Of a DNA stretch of 64,000 nt, positions 43,524 to 51,924 are shown in pieces. The notes under the pieces were generated by a model. That model was not told the origin of the DNA and made no database searches. It saw only the letters and a program-made list of their open reading frames with translations. Each line of letters begins with the position of its first letter. Positions within the stretch are counted from its first letter, which is position 1. Source of the stretch: Methanomassiliicoccaceae archaeon UBA421. GTDB taxonomy: Archaea > Thermoplasmatota > Thermoplasmata > Methanomassiliicoccales > Methanomethylophilaceae. The stretch lies in assembly GCA_002498365.1 (NCBI GenBank), contig DAHB01000005.1, positions 30,834 through 94,833 on the forward strand, read 5' to 3'. A program made the position numbers and the translations under genes.

Positions 43524-44324
43524 TCAGACTTCCTTTCTGAGGAATATCAGCCAGCCTGCCAGGAGCGGCACCGCTCCCCACAGCAGGAAAGTGATGAGCG
43601 GCTTGGAGATCTGCATGGCCGGACCGATGACGGAAGAGATGCTTCCCTCGGCCACGTTTAGAAGGTACCAGTAGTCTCCGCCCGGCTGTACTACCCAAAG
43701 GATCCCGGATAGGATCGAAGGTATCATAAGCACCAAGAAGAAGGTCATGAGCGCAGAAATGCTGCCTTTCTTGGATATAGTGCTGAAGAATACCGCCAGA
43801 CCGGATACCGCGAATATGTCTGCCATGGCCATCCCTATGGAGGCGAAGGTCTTCGATGTGACCGCCCCCTCAAGAACGAGGGAGTGGACCGCGGAGACGC
43901 CATAGTATATCAGGACCACGAGAAGCGTGATGGCGTAGCATGCCAGGAACTTGCCCGCAAAGATGGTCGTCTTCTTAACCGGCCTTGTGAAAAGGAGAAG
44001 ATAGGTCCTTTCCTCGAACTCGGACACTATCGTGAACGAAGCGAAGAGGACCGCCCCTATCAGCGCGATGAACGATATGTTGCCGGCGTTCCACGACATG
44101 ATCTCCTCGGGGGTCGAAAGATATGATCCGAACTGGTCCCAGTAGAGCGCGGGAAGAGCTATGTTCAATACCAGGAAAAGGGCTGCCAGCAATATGAAGA
44201 GAAGGATCTTCCTCCCCCTCATAAATTTCCGCATCTCGTTTTTGGCTATGACCAGCGACTGCCTGAGGTCATCGCCGGTGATGCTAACCTTACCCATTCC
44301 GGGCTTGTAATCGGTGTTTGACAT
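43524..44324 (-). CDS. ABC-2 type permease
   Basis: The roughly 266-residue protein has six transmembrane helices and the ABC-2 pattern FEERTYLLLFTRPVKKTTIFAGKFLACY between helices two and three. An upstream in-frame start at 44333 overlaps the ATPase gene by 4 bases; ATG 44324 gives MSNTDYKPG. It is the membrane partner of the ATPase at 44330-45265. The substrate is unknown. Confidence 0.87.
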   Translation of the reverse strand: MSNTDYKPGMGKVSITGDDLRQSLVIAKNEMRKFMRGRKILLFILLAALFLVLNIALPALYWDQFGSYLSTPEEIMSWNAGNISFIALIGAVLFASFTIVSEFEERTYLLLFTRPVKKTTIFAGKFLACYAITLLVVLIYYGVSAVHSLVLEGAVTSKTFASIGMAMADIFAVSGLAVFFSTISKKGSISALMTFFLVLMIPSILSGILWVVQPGGDYWYLLNVAEGSISSVIGPAMQISKPLITFLLWGAVPLLAGWLIFLRKEV

Positions 44325-44329
44325 CGTAA

Positions 44330-45265
44330 TCACCTGGACTCCTTGATGAGGCTCAGATACGTCGCCTCGAGCGATTCGTTCTCGTAAAGGTTGTAAGCTC
44401 CGATCCCGAGGTTGGAGACCGCCTCGAAGAGCTCGCGGCTGCGGGCACGTTCCGACGACATCTTCGCCTCGATCTCGTTTCCGAGCCTGGAAGCGGACAG
44501 GGTGCCGGGTATTGCCGCGACCTTGGCCACGTCGTCCGCGGTGGGGACGTGGTCCAGTTTGATGATGATCTGCCTGGTCCCCGACCTTGAAGTGACCGCG
44601 TCGATGGTGTCGTCGAGTATCAGCTTACCATGGTTCAGGATCGCAACGCGGTCGCACAGGTCGCTGACCTCGTGGAGCATATGGGAGCTCATGACCACGG
44701 TCACATCCTTCCCGTTGCGGATGTTCTTGAGGACATCGCGCATCTCCGCCATGCCTCTCGGGTCCAGTCCCGACGTTGGCTCATCCAGGATGATCACGCT
44801 GGGCTCGCCAAGGAATGCCTGTCCCAGCGCGACCCTCTGCCTCATACCTTTGGAGAAGGTGCCTATCTTCTTCTCCGCCCATTCTGTCATCTTGACCATT
44901 TCCAGGATCGAGGACGTCTGCGCCGAGATGGCCTCCCTGCTCATACCGATTAGTTGTCCCAGGAGCTCGAATGTCTCGACCGGGGTCAGATAAGTATAGA
45001 ATTCAGGAGTCTCTACGACCGTGCCGACGCCCGTGAGCGCGCCTTTGGGGTCACGCATAACGTCTACGCCGTTGATATAGGCCTCCCCCGAGGTCACGTT
45101 TATCAGATGTGTCAGCATCTTTAATGTGGTGCTCTTTCCGGCACCGTTGGGGCCTAGAAGGCCCGTAAAACTGTTCTTCTTTATGCTCAGACTTAGATTG
45201 TCGACAGCAGTGAAATCACCATATCTCTTTACGAGGCCGACAATCTCTATTGGGTTTCCCGTGAT
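44330..45265 (-). CDS. ABC transporter ATP-binding protein with non-canonical start
   Basis: The coding frame runs 49 codons upstream of its first ATG (45118) and includes Walker A GPNGAGKSTT and the Y-loop strand VGLVKRYGDFTAVDNLSLSI, so the ATG cannot be the true start. No ATG, GTG or TTG exists in that part. ATC at 45265-45263 lies seven bases after a perfect GGAGG and gives 311 residues, the normal length for this class with its C-terminal domain. Signature FSKGMRQR and Walker B VIILDEPTSGLD are present. A sequence error at the start codon is the alternative. Confidence 0.82.
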   Translation of the reverse strand: MTGNPIEIVGLVKRYGDFTAVDNLSLSIKKNSFTGLLGPNGAGKSTTLKMLTHLINVTSGEAYINGVDVMRDPKGALTGVGTVVETPEFYTYLTPVETFELLGQLIGMSREAISAQTSSILEMVKMTEWAEKKIGTFSKGMRQRVALGQAFLGEPSVIILDEPTSGLDPRGMAEMRDVLKNIRNGKDVTVVMSSHMLHEVSDLCDRVAILNHGKLILDDTIDAVTSRSGTRQIIIKLDHVPTADDVAKVAAIPGTLSASRLGNEIEAKMSSERARSRELFEAVSNLGIGAYNLYENESLEATYLSLIKESR

Positions 45266-45290
45266 ATTTAACCCTCCTTAATTTTGTCAT

Positions 45291-45320
45291 CCTAGGTAAT
45301 GTACTTATATGTTCCTAGGT
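45291..45320. promoter_or_regulatory. Paired CCTAGGT motif between divergent transcription units
   Basis: CCTAGGT occurs at 45291-45297 and again at 45314-45320, 23 bp apart (about two helical turns), each containing the palindrome CCTAGG. The pair lies between the ABC operon and the acetyltransferase, so it may bind a dimeric regulator. A third CCTAGGT lies at 58983-58989 upstream of the DUF5654-like gene. Confidence 0.35.
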
Positions 45321-45369
45321 GACTTGTTTACTCCATATATATTTCACATAATTACGGAGCGTTCCTTCT

Positions 45370-46002
45370 TTGACAAAAAACATTAAGTCGACCGCGCATC
45401 GGGTTGTAATGCGGAAGGATTTACCCCCGGACAGCTTCTTCGGAAGGATATACGCCGGCAAAGAACTGAGCAACGAAGACCCTGGTTTTCAGGAATTCGC
45501 CGAAGCACTGGAACGTGCGAGACACATTTGCGACGAGTACAACGCGGGAGGCAGGACCCCGGACGAACGGAGAGAGATACTCGAAAGGCTCTTGATGTGC
45601 GAAGTCGACCCGGACACCATGATCAATCCTCCGTTCAGATGTGACCTGGGCTTCAACTTGACGCTCGGAAGACACGTCCTCGTCAACAGCAACTGCACCT
45701 TCCTGGATTCGACCAGCATCGTCGTGGGAGATTACGTGATGATCGGCCCCAACGTGACGATAATCACCCCCGATCATTCCCGCGACCCTCAGAGGAGACG
45801 GGCCGTGGGGACTGTGTCCAGACCGGTCGTGATCGAGGATGATGCCTGGATCGGCGCCGGTTCTATAATCCTTCCCGGAACAACCGTGGGAAAGGGCTCG
45901 ATAGTGGGGGCCGGTTCGGTCGTGACCAGGGATGTGCCTGCTGGCGCCACCGTTGCAGGCAATCCGGCAAAGCCTATAGGTGTCTTACGATGTTCGGAAT
46001 AG
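45370..46002 (+). CDS. Hexapeptide-repeat O-acetyltransferase
   Basis: The 210-residue protein has the maltose-acetyltransferase-like N terminus (LPPDSFFGRIYAGKEL) and a left-handed beta-helix with NPPFRCDLGFNLTLG, TPDHSRDP (catalytic His) and GAGSIILPGTTVGKGSIVGAGSVVT, ending with the typical GNPAKPI. It would acetylate a sugar or similar acceptor. Start TTG 45370 has GGAG eight bases upstream; ATG 45409 is the alternative. It is the only gene in the window ending in TAG, and that TAG is followed at once by TGA. Confidence 0.87.
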   Translation: MTKNIKSTAHRVVMRKDLPPDSFFGRIYAGKELSNEDPGFQEFAEALERARHICDEYNAGGRTPDERREILERLLMCEVDPDTMINPPFRCDLGFNLTLGRHVLVNSNCTFLDSTSIVVGDYVMIGPNVTIITPDHSRDPQRRRAVGTVSRPVVIEDDAWIGAGSIILPGTTVGKGSIVGAGSVVTRDVPAGATVAGNPAKPIGVLRCSE

Positions 46003-47465
46003 TGATACCGGGAGATTATCTCACAGGCAGCCTGTCGGGAGACGTGATGCTGTTTATCATTCCGATCAATATGATATTCGTCATTTCGATGTTGTTCTGG
46101 GAGCGTTCCAACCCGAAAAGTACGATACTGTGGCTGCTCGTGATGCTTCTCTTCCCGCCGCTGGGTTTCATGATGTATCTGTTCTTCGGGCAGACTTTCT
46201 ATTCCAAATACGCGTTCAGGTCGAAGGCCCACGAGGACGGAAGGATAAGACGGGCCCTAGAAGGCCAAAGGGTCCGCCTCAGGATGGACAGCTCCCTCCT
46301 CGAGAAGGAACAGCCGGGAAGCAGCGAGTTCGTAGGCACCATGATGAGGATGGGGCACGGATACACCAACGACAACGAGGTCAAGGTCTACACCGACGGG
46401 CGCGACTATTACAGAGACCTCTTCGATGATATCCGCAGTGCGAAGGAGACCATCAATTTCGAGTTCTACATCATAAGGGACGACGAGATGGGATCGGCCC
46501 TGGTAAACCTGTTCATAGAGAAGCTGAAACAGGGGGTCCATGTCCGCGTCATGTGCGACGCCTACGGTTTCGGGAAGGGGCCCAAAAAGAACATGAAGGA
46601 GTTCGTCAGGGCCGGGGGCCAGTTCACACTGTTCCACAGCCGTGCCACATGTATGCTCACTCCCCGAAAGAACAACAGGAACCACCGTAAGATCATGGTC
46701 GTGGACGGCAGGATCGGGTGGACGGGAGGACATAACATCGGCAACGAATACATCGGGAAGGGACCCCTTGGCAACTGGAGGGACACCAGCGTCAGGATCG
46801 AGGGCGGAGCGGTCCTTGGAATGCAGATAAGGTTCCTTACAGACTGGAGATACGCCACGAGAGTCGACGTAACCACCGAGGACATCTTTTACAAGAACGT
46901 ACCGGGGAAAGGGAAGGAGATCGTTCAGATTATCTCCGGCGGACCCGACGTCCTGGAAAGCAGCCCGGTCCACGGACAGTACATGATGCTGTTCACCAGG
47001 TGCAGGAAGACGCTGTACATCCACACTCCGTATCTGGTGCCCGATGAGGCCACATTGTCGGTGCTTAAGATCGCCGCCCAGTCGGGCGTGGACGTCAGGA
47101 TCATCATCCCCGACAAGCCCGACCATCCCTTCGTGTACTGGGCAAACCTGTTCTATGCCAACCTGCTGATGCAGTCCGGCGTAAGGGTGTACCATTACAA
47201 GAACGGATTCATGCACTCCAAGGCCATAGTCGCCGACTCATACTACTGTTCGGTAGGCTCCGCGAACCTTGACGAGCGCAGCATGAACCTGAACTTCGAG
47301 ACCAACGCCATGATCTACTCCCGCGAGATAGGAGAACGTCTGTCAGAGACGTTCCTCGGGGACCTGGAGCGGAGCGTCGAATTCACCACGGAGAAGTACA
47401 GGAGCAAGAGACGGATGGATTCGATTAAGATCGCTTTCTGCAGGCTTGCCGCCGGTCAGCTCTGA
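45990..47465 (+). CDS. cls: Bacterial-type cardiolipin synthase (PLD family)
   Basis: The 491-residue protein has two N-terminal membrane helices (about 16-38 and 44-66), then two phospholipase-D domains with HKD motifs NHRKIMVVDGRIGWTGGHN and MHSKAIVADSYYCSVGSANLDERS. It would join two phospholipids into an archaeal cardiolipin analogue. The two-domain architecture is that of bacterial ClsA, pointing to ancient transfer. The start overlaps the acetyltransferase 3' end by 13 bp. Confidence 0.92.
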   Translation: MFGIVIPGDYLTGSLSGDVMLFIIPINMIFVISMLFWERSNPKSTILWLLVMLLFPPLGFMMYLFFGQTFYSKYAFRSKAHEDGRIRRALEGQRVRLRMDSSLLEKEQPGSSEFVGTMMRMGHGYTNDNEVKVYTDGRDYYRDLFDDIRSAKETINFEFYIIRDDEMGSALVNLFIEKLKQGVHVRVMCDAYGFGKGPKKNMKEFVRAGGQFTLFHSRATCMLTPRKNNRNHRKIMVVDGRIGWTGGHNIGNEYIGKGPLGNWRDTSVRIEGGAVLGMQIRFLTDWRYATRVDVTTEDIFYKNVPGKGKEIVQIISGGPDVLESSPVHGQYMMLFTRCRKTLYIHTPYLVPDEATLSVLKIAAQSGVDVRIIIPDKPDHPFVYWANLFYANLLMQSGVRVYHYKNGFMHSKAIVADSYYCSVGSANLDERSMNLNFETNAMIYSREIGERLSETFLGDLERSVEFTTEKYRSKRRMDSIKIAFCRLAAGQL

Positions 47466-48351
47466 AGTTATTGTCTTCCGGGGGATTGCGGTGCCTTTTT
47501 ATGTTCATCACGGTCTGTTCCAGCTGTACGAAACCTACGGAAGGGGTGTGCCGGCAGAACTCCGTGAGTGATACCAGCCCCATGAACGCCTTCGTAGCCA
47601 GAGATTTCTCCTTTCCAATGACGCCGCTTCTCTTTTTCACGATACTGTCCAATAAGCCGTCCAGGTCCGAAGCGTCGGATACCGTGACGATGTTCCCGAG
47701 CTCCCTCAAAAGATGTCCGTCCGTCCCCCCGGTCACCCCCAAGCCGTAACCGGAGGCTGATTCGCACGCGGCGATGTTGGACCTGCGGGAGATGCCCCCG
47801 CTCATCACCTCGAAGGCATCCAGCCGCTTTGCCTCCGAAACCGGGATGTAGTCCTTCCTGATGCACACCTCCAGCCCTTTGTTCGAACCCAGATATCCCA
47901 TGGGATGCGCGGCCGATACGACGCAGTTCTCCTCTTCCAGAAGATCGAGGAGCCGGGAAGTGGGCATGTTCCTCAAAGCGATCCACTGGCACTATCTGAT
48001 GTTGTCCTTGATGTTGCTGTCCCAGAAGGATTTTAGATCCCTCCAGGAGTAGAAATATGTCAGGATATGAGGGCCGTCGGAGGTGCTGACCTCCATCCCG
48101 GGGACGATGAGAGCCCCGCTCTTCATTTCCACCGCGTCCAGCACTCCGCCTATCTGATTATGGTCCGTTATCGCGACCCCCATGCCCGAACTCCCGGCGA
48201 GACGAACCACATCTTTCGTCTGGGTATAGCTGTCGGAATAATGGGTGTGGAAATGCATGTCCGCGCATATCTTCCCGGAAGCGACGATCGAGGCTATGTC
48301 GGGCCTTTCGAATATTATCCTCCGTGTCACCTCAGGCACAGTTGCCTCCAT
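47425..48351 (-). CDS. PHP-domain phosphoesterase interrupted by one in-frame TAG
   Basis: The frame from ATG 48351 has the PHP metal motifs HFHTHYSD, ITDHNQI and the GMEVS segment. It reaches TAG at 47994-47992 (codon 120) and continues in the same frame as CQWIALRNMPTSRLLDLLEEENCVVSAAHPMGY and later GVTGGTDGHLL, ending in TGA at 47425. Both halves are needed for the PHP metal site. Read through, the protein is 308 residues with one amber-encoded residue, most likely pyrrolysine. A nonsense mutation is the alternative. It overlaps the amidohydrolase gene upstream and cls downstream. Confidence 0.8.
47992..47994 (-). other. In-frame amber (UAG) codon in the PHP gene, candidate pyrrolysine site
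   Basis: The TAG lies between ATC AGA and TGC CAG TGG in one continuous frame, with homologous PHP sequence on both sides. TAG is otherwise almost unused as a stop in the window, as in organisms that decode UAG as pyrrolysine. Confidence 0.75.
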
Positions 48352-49616
48352 ATATCCTCCGACTCGGACAGGACGGAATCCACGTCCAGCGTCCCGATCT
48401 TACGGTCTTGCATAACAAGGTCGCCCTGGCACATGCTATGTTTGACGTTGAGGCCGGATGCGGAATAGGCGATGTTTCCGATGATGTTCTCCGGAAGCAG
48501 CGGCCTAAGGTTGGGAGCCTTGCCGTCAAGAACTATGATATCCGCATATTTGCCGGGCTCCAGCGACCCTATCGTGTCTTCCATCCCGACCGCCTTCGCA
48601 CCGTTTATCGTGGCAAAGTCGATAAGCTCCTGCGCCTTCGCGACCCTGGCATCCCATCTGCTGGACTTCTGAAGAAGTCCCAGTATCTTCATTTCGGAGA
48701 ACATGTCCAATGAATTGTTGGTGGTGTTACCGTCCGTGCCGATGGATACGTTGACTCCTCCCGAGCAGAACTCCGGTATCGGGGCGACGCCTCCGGTCGC
48801 CAGCTTCATGTTGGATACGGGGCATGTGGAAACCGAAAGGCCTGCCTGCCCCATGAGCCTTACCTCGTTCATGGTAAGCCATGCGGAATGTGCCGCGACG
48901 CCTCTGGGGCCCAGTACGCCCAGGGCCGCTAGCCATTCGCCGGGCCTCTTGCCTGTGGACCTGCGGTGCTCGTTGACCTCCCCCCTTGTCTCCGAAAGAT
49001 GGAAGTTCATCGGTAACTTCTCCCTGTCGGAAAGGTCTTTCGCCCCGAGGCATGTCTCCTCGTCGCAGGCGTATACTCCCTGAAGCCCAACGCCCGGCAC
49101 GATCTTCCTCATACCCTTATGAGAACTGCAGAACCTGGCACAATTCTTAAGAGGGTTACCGGACTGGGTGGTCTTGTCTTCATCCAACACGCACCAGCAG
49201 AGAACTCCCCTTATCCCCGCCTCCCGTACGGCCTTGGCGATGACGTCTTCGGAATAATAAAGGTCCATGAACGTCGTCGTGCCTCCGAGGATCATCTCCA
49301 TGCATCCCAGCTTTGCTCCCACATCGATATCCCTGTCGGTCCTGTCGGCGTCGATCTTGAAGCTGGCATTTAGAAAGTCGGGGAAGAGGAGATCGTCCAG
49401 CGAACCTTTCATCACCGACATTGCGACATGCGTATGAGTGTTGATCATCCCCGGCATGACGACGTCGCCCGCTGCATCGATCTCCCTTTCTCCGGATCCT
49501 TCGAATTTCGGTCCGGCGTAGATTATCTTTTCGTCTTCGACGGCCACATCTCCCCTGAATACATCCCTGTGACGATTCTGGGTCACGACCCATCCGCCGC
49601 GAAAAACAGTTATCAT
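48327..49616 (-). CDS. MTA/SAH deaminase-type amidohydrolase
   Basis: The 429-residue protein has the amidohydrolase metal motifs MPGMINTHTHVAMS, HLSETRGEV, AHSAWLT and SIGTDGNTTNNSLDMFSEM, the arrangement of 5'-methylthioadenosine/S-adenosylhomocysteine deaminases and the methanogen DadD enzyme acting on 5'-deoxyadenosine. It probably recycles SAM by-products. It lies directly upstream of, and overlaps by 25 bp, the UAG-containing PHP gene, so the two are co-transcribed. Confidence 0.88.
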   Translation of the reverse strand: MITVFRGGWVVTQNRHRDVFRGDVAVEDEKIIYAGPKFEGSGEREIDAAGDVVMPGMINTHTHVAMSVMKGSLDDLLFPDFLNASFKIDADRTDRDIDVGAKLGCMEMILGGTTTFMDLYYSEDVIAKAVREAGIRGVLCWCVLDEDKTTQSGNPLKNCARFCSSHKGMRKIVPGVGLQGVYACDEETCLGAKDLSDREKLPMNFHLSETRGEVNEHRRSTGKRPGEWLAALGVLGPRGVAAHSAWLTMNEVRLMGQAGLSVSTCPVSNMKLATGGVAPIPEFCSGGVNVSIGTDGNTTNNSLDMFSEMKILGLLQKSSRWDARVAKAQELIDFATINGAKAVGMEDTIGSLEPGKYADIIVLDGKAPNLRPLLPENIIGNIAYSASGLNVKHSMCQGDLVMQDRKIGTLDVDSVLSESEDIWRQLCLR

Positions 49617-49696
49617 AGGGGTTGTAACCTTCTATTCGACTTTAACATTTTCCGGTTTTCAAAAGACGGATATATTTATAAGACATAACCGGGGGC

Positions 49697-50530
49697 ATGT
49701 CGACTCGCATTATTTTCCTGGGGACCGGGGGCGGTCGGCATACGACGATGTACCAGACCCGGTGCACGGGAGGATTCCTTATAATGAACGGCGATGACAT
49801 AATCCATGTCGATCCGGGACCTGGCGCATTGACCCAGATGCGCAATATAAGGTACGACCTCACACGCACCGATTCGGTGATAATCTCCCATGCCCACCCG
49901 GACCACTACGCAGATGCCGAATCTGTTATCGAAGGCTGCGCTTTCGGGGGATGGAAGAAGAGAGGGCACATATACGGGAGCGTGACAGTGCTGAAAGGCC
50001 AGGACGAGCTGGGTCCCTGCATTTCGGGATATCATCAGAGGATCGCCAGGGACTGCACGGTCCTCGTCCCCGGAGACGTGGTCGAGATCGAGGGCATAAA
50101 GACCGAAATATGCAGGTCCCTGCACAGCGACCCCACCAACATCGGCTTCAGATTTCACACTCCGGACGGAATAGTATCATATGTCAGCGATACCGAGTAT
50201 ACGCCGGAAATAGCAGACCAGTATATCGGGTCCAGGGTGTTGATCCTTCCTGTGACGGCGCCCGACGGAATGCGTATCAAGGGGCACCTGTGCACCGACC
50301 AGGCCATATCCTTCATCGAGAGGGTCAGGCCCGAAGTCGCCCTTTTCATTCACCTTGGGATAGTGATGATCAGGACCGGTCCGGAGCAACAGGCGGAGAA
50401 GACGGAGAAGGCCACAGGTGTAACAACCATCGCCCTGCGCGACAGGACGGTTATGGACGTGGGCGAAGATATCGTGTTCCACGAGGCCCTTGTCTATGAG
50501 GGGGAGTGGATCCCGGACAGCTCGCCGTGA
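49697..50530 (+). CDS. MBL-fold metal-dependent hydrolase
   Basis: The 277-residue protein has the metallo-beta-lactamase motif SHAHPDHYAD, a conserved HVDPGPGALT strand before it, and later SDTEYTP and FIHLGIVM for the remaining metal ligands. It resembles the archaeal MBL III group near RNase Z-like and phosphodiesterase enzymes. The substrate is unknown. The gene has an AT-rich promoter (ATATATTTATAAG) about 25 nt before its ATG. Confidence 0.82.
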   Translation: MSTRIIFLGTGGGRHTTMYQTRCTGGFLIMNGDDIIHVDPGPGALTQMRNIRYDLTRTDSVIISHAHPDHYADAESVIEGCAFGGWKKRGHIYGSVTVLKGQDELGPCISGYHQRIARDCTVLVPGDVVEIEGIKTEICRSLHSDPTNIGFRFHTPDGIVSYVSDTEYTPEIADQYIGSRVLILPVTAPDGMRIKGHLCTDQAISFIERVRPEVALFIHLGIVMIRTGPEQQAEKTEKATGVTTIALRDRTVMDVGEDIVFHEALVYEGEWIPDSSP

Positions 50531-51862
50531 TCATATGGGATAAAATCCGTCCATACCGGTGGGAATGCCGACCCTATTGATATCCATATAATCTGTGAGC
50601 TGGTTGTCGTTGTATTCGACGCTGGTGTATCCGATGTGGTACTGTGAGTCGGTCGTTGTCTCGCAGCCGTAGTACGTGGTGGAGGCTCCGTCGAACATAA
50701 GCGTCTGATATATGGGGTATTCCCCGACATAGCCGGGAGTCAGATGAGAGTAGGGGTCAGCAGTCAGCTCCACCCCTGCCATCGCGTGCCCCGGCACTAT
50801 GGCCACGGCCGCGTCGTAACCGGCGGCCCTGAACAGGACGGCACAGAGGAAAGATGTGTCTTCGCAGTCCCCTGCGCCCTGCATTATCGTCTCCGTAGGG
50901 AACGCCCAGTACTCGCTTTTGCCGTACAGCAGTTCGTCGGGACCCCACTCTTCGCCGTCGGAATCGGCAGTCGGATAACTGAACTCCTCCTGAACGAATG
51001 CGAGGATATACGAAGCGTAAAGGTAGCTTCCGGAGACAGGGATCGATCCCGTCTCCTCGTAATACAGCTCGTCTAACCGACTTTCCAGCTCCGTGATCAC
51101 TTCGTTTTCCGAAACGAACGGGGCGATGAGATCTTCGATGTCCCGGACGTCGCCGATTCCGCGTTCACCGGTGTATTCGGCCGCCGCAAGACAATCCCCA
51201 TATTGGAAAATGAACTCGAGGTCGAACTCTATGGACGACGTCGGGTCGTCAGAATACGTCGGGTAGAACGTCCATGAATAGTTCCTTACCACCTCTCCCT
51301 GAAGCACGAAAGTTCCGGAATAGGTCCTTCCGTTGACCTCGACGTTCACCGAATAACGGCCGGGGTCCAAGGTGCATGTCAAAGTTTTTCCGCCGTCCCC
51401 CAGCACTGCTCCGTCTGGCATGCTGTGTCCGGCATACTCGTACGTATCCACACCATCGTATGCGTACAGAGCCTGGTCGAGGCACCTGATGCCCCAACTG
51501 TAATCCCCCAGTGTTTTTGCGTTCATCGTGAGGATAATGGTGCACGACCCATCGGAGGGGTCCGTGTCGGAAGGGTCGGCGATTATGGAGATGTAGCCTG
51601 AACCGACGTCGCCGTCGGCATATAGGACATGCTCGTCGGCTGTAAATGGCTCTCCGTCGGGAGATGTCCAGATGACGAAACCGGCTATCCCGACGGAGAG
51701 AAGGGCAATTATGGCAAATATCGCTATTACCGCGTTTCTGTTCACCTTTTTGCCGGCCGTTACGGAATGCGACGGGGCGGTCCCGCTCCCGATTAACGCG
51801 CCACACCTGGTGCAGAAGGTCGCACTATCCTCGTTCTCGGAACCGCATTGCCGACAGTACAC
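50531..51862 (-). CDS. Zinc-ribbon membrane protein with transglutaminase-like domain
   Basis: The 443-residue protein starts with a zinc ribbon (CRQCGSENEDSATFCTRCG), then one membrane helix (about 45-66) and a large extracytoplasmic region. The region from about 295 has a transglutaminase/papain-like core with Cys in GAGDCEDTSFLC and His in PGHAMAGV. The topology puts the catalytic domain outside the cell. Start is GTG 51862. Function could be peptide or cell-surface processing. Confidence 0.78.
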   Translation of the reverse strand: MYCRQCGSENEDSATFCTRCGALIGSGTAPSHSVTAGKKVNRNAVIAIFAIIALLSVGIAGFVIWTSPDGEPFTADEHVLYADGDVGSGYISIIADPSDTDPSDGSCTIILTMNAKTLGDYSWGIRCLDQALYAYDGVDTYEYAGHSMPDGAVLGDGGKTLTCTLDPGRYSVNVEVNGRTYSGTFVLQGEVVRNYSWTFYPTYSDDPTSSIEFDLEFIFQYGDCLAAAEYTGERGIGDVRDIEDLIAPFVSENEVITELESRLDELYYEETGSIPVSGSYLYASYILAFVQEEFSYPTADSDGEEWGPDELLYGKSEYWAFPTETIMQGAGDCEDTSFLCAVLFRAAGYDAAVAIVPGHAMAGVELTADPYSHLTPGYVGEYPIYQTLMFDGASTTYYGCETTTDSQYHIGYTSVEYNDNQLTDYMDINRVGIPTGMDGFYPI

Positions 51863-51924
51863 GCCCTCTCGACGATTATCGAGTTATTATATTTTCGTAA
51901 AAAAGCGGGCTGCGGAGGATAATA

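Noticed and set aside
47468..47992. An alternative 174-codon frame over the second half of the PHP gene
   Set aside because: It is an Arg/Gly/His-rich shadow. The frame continuing through the TAG carries the PHP motifs instead.
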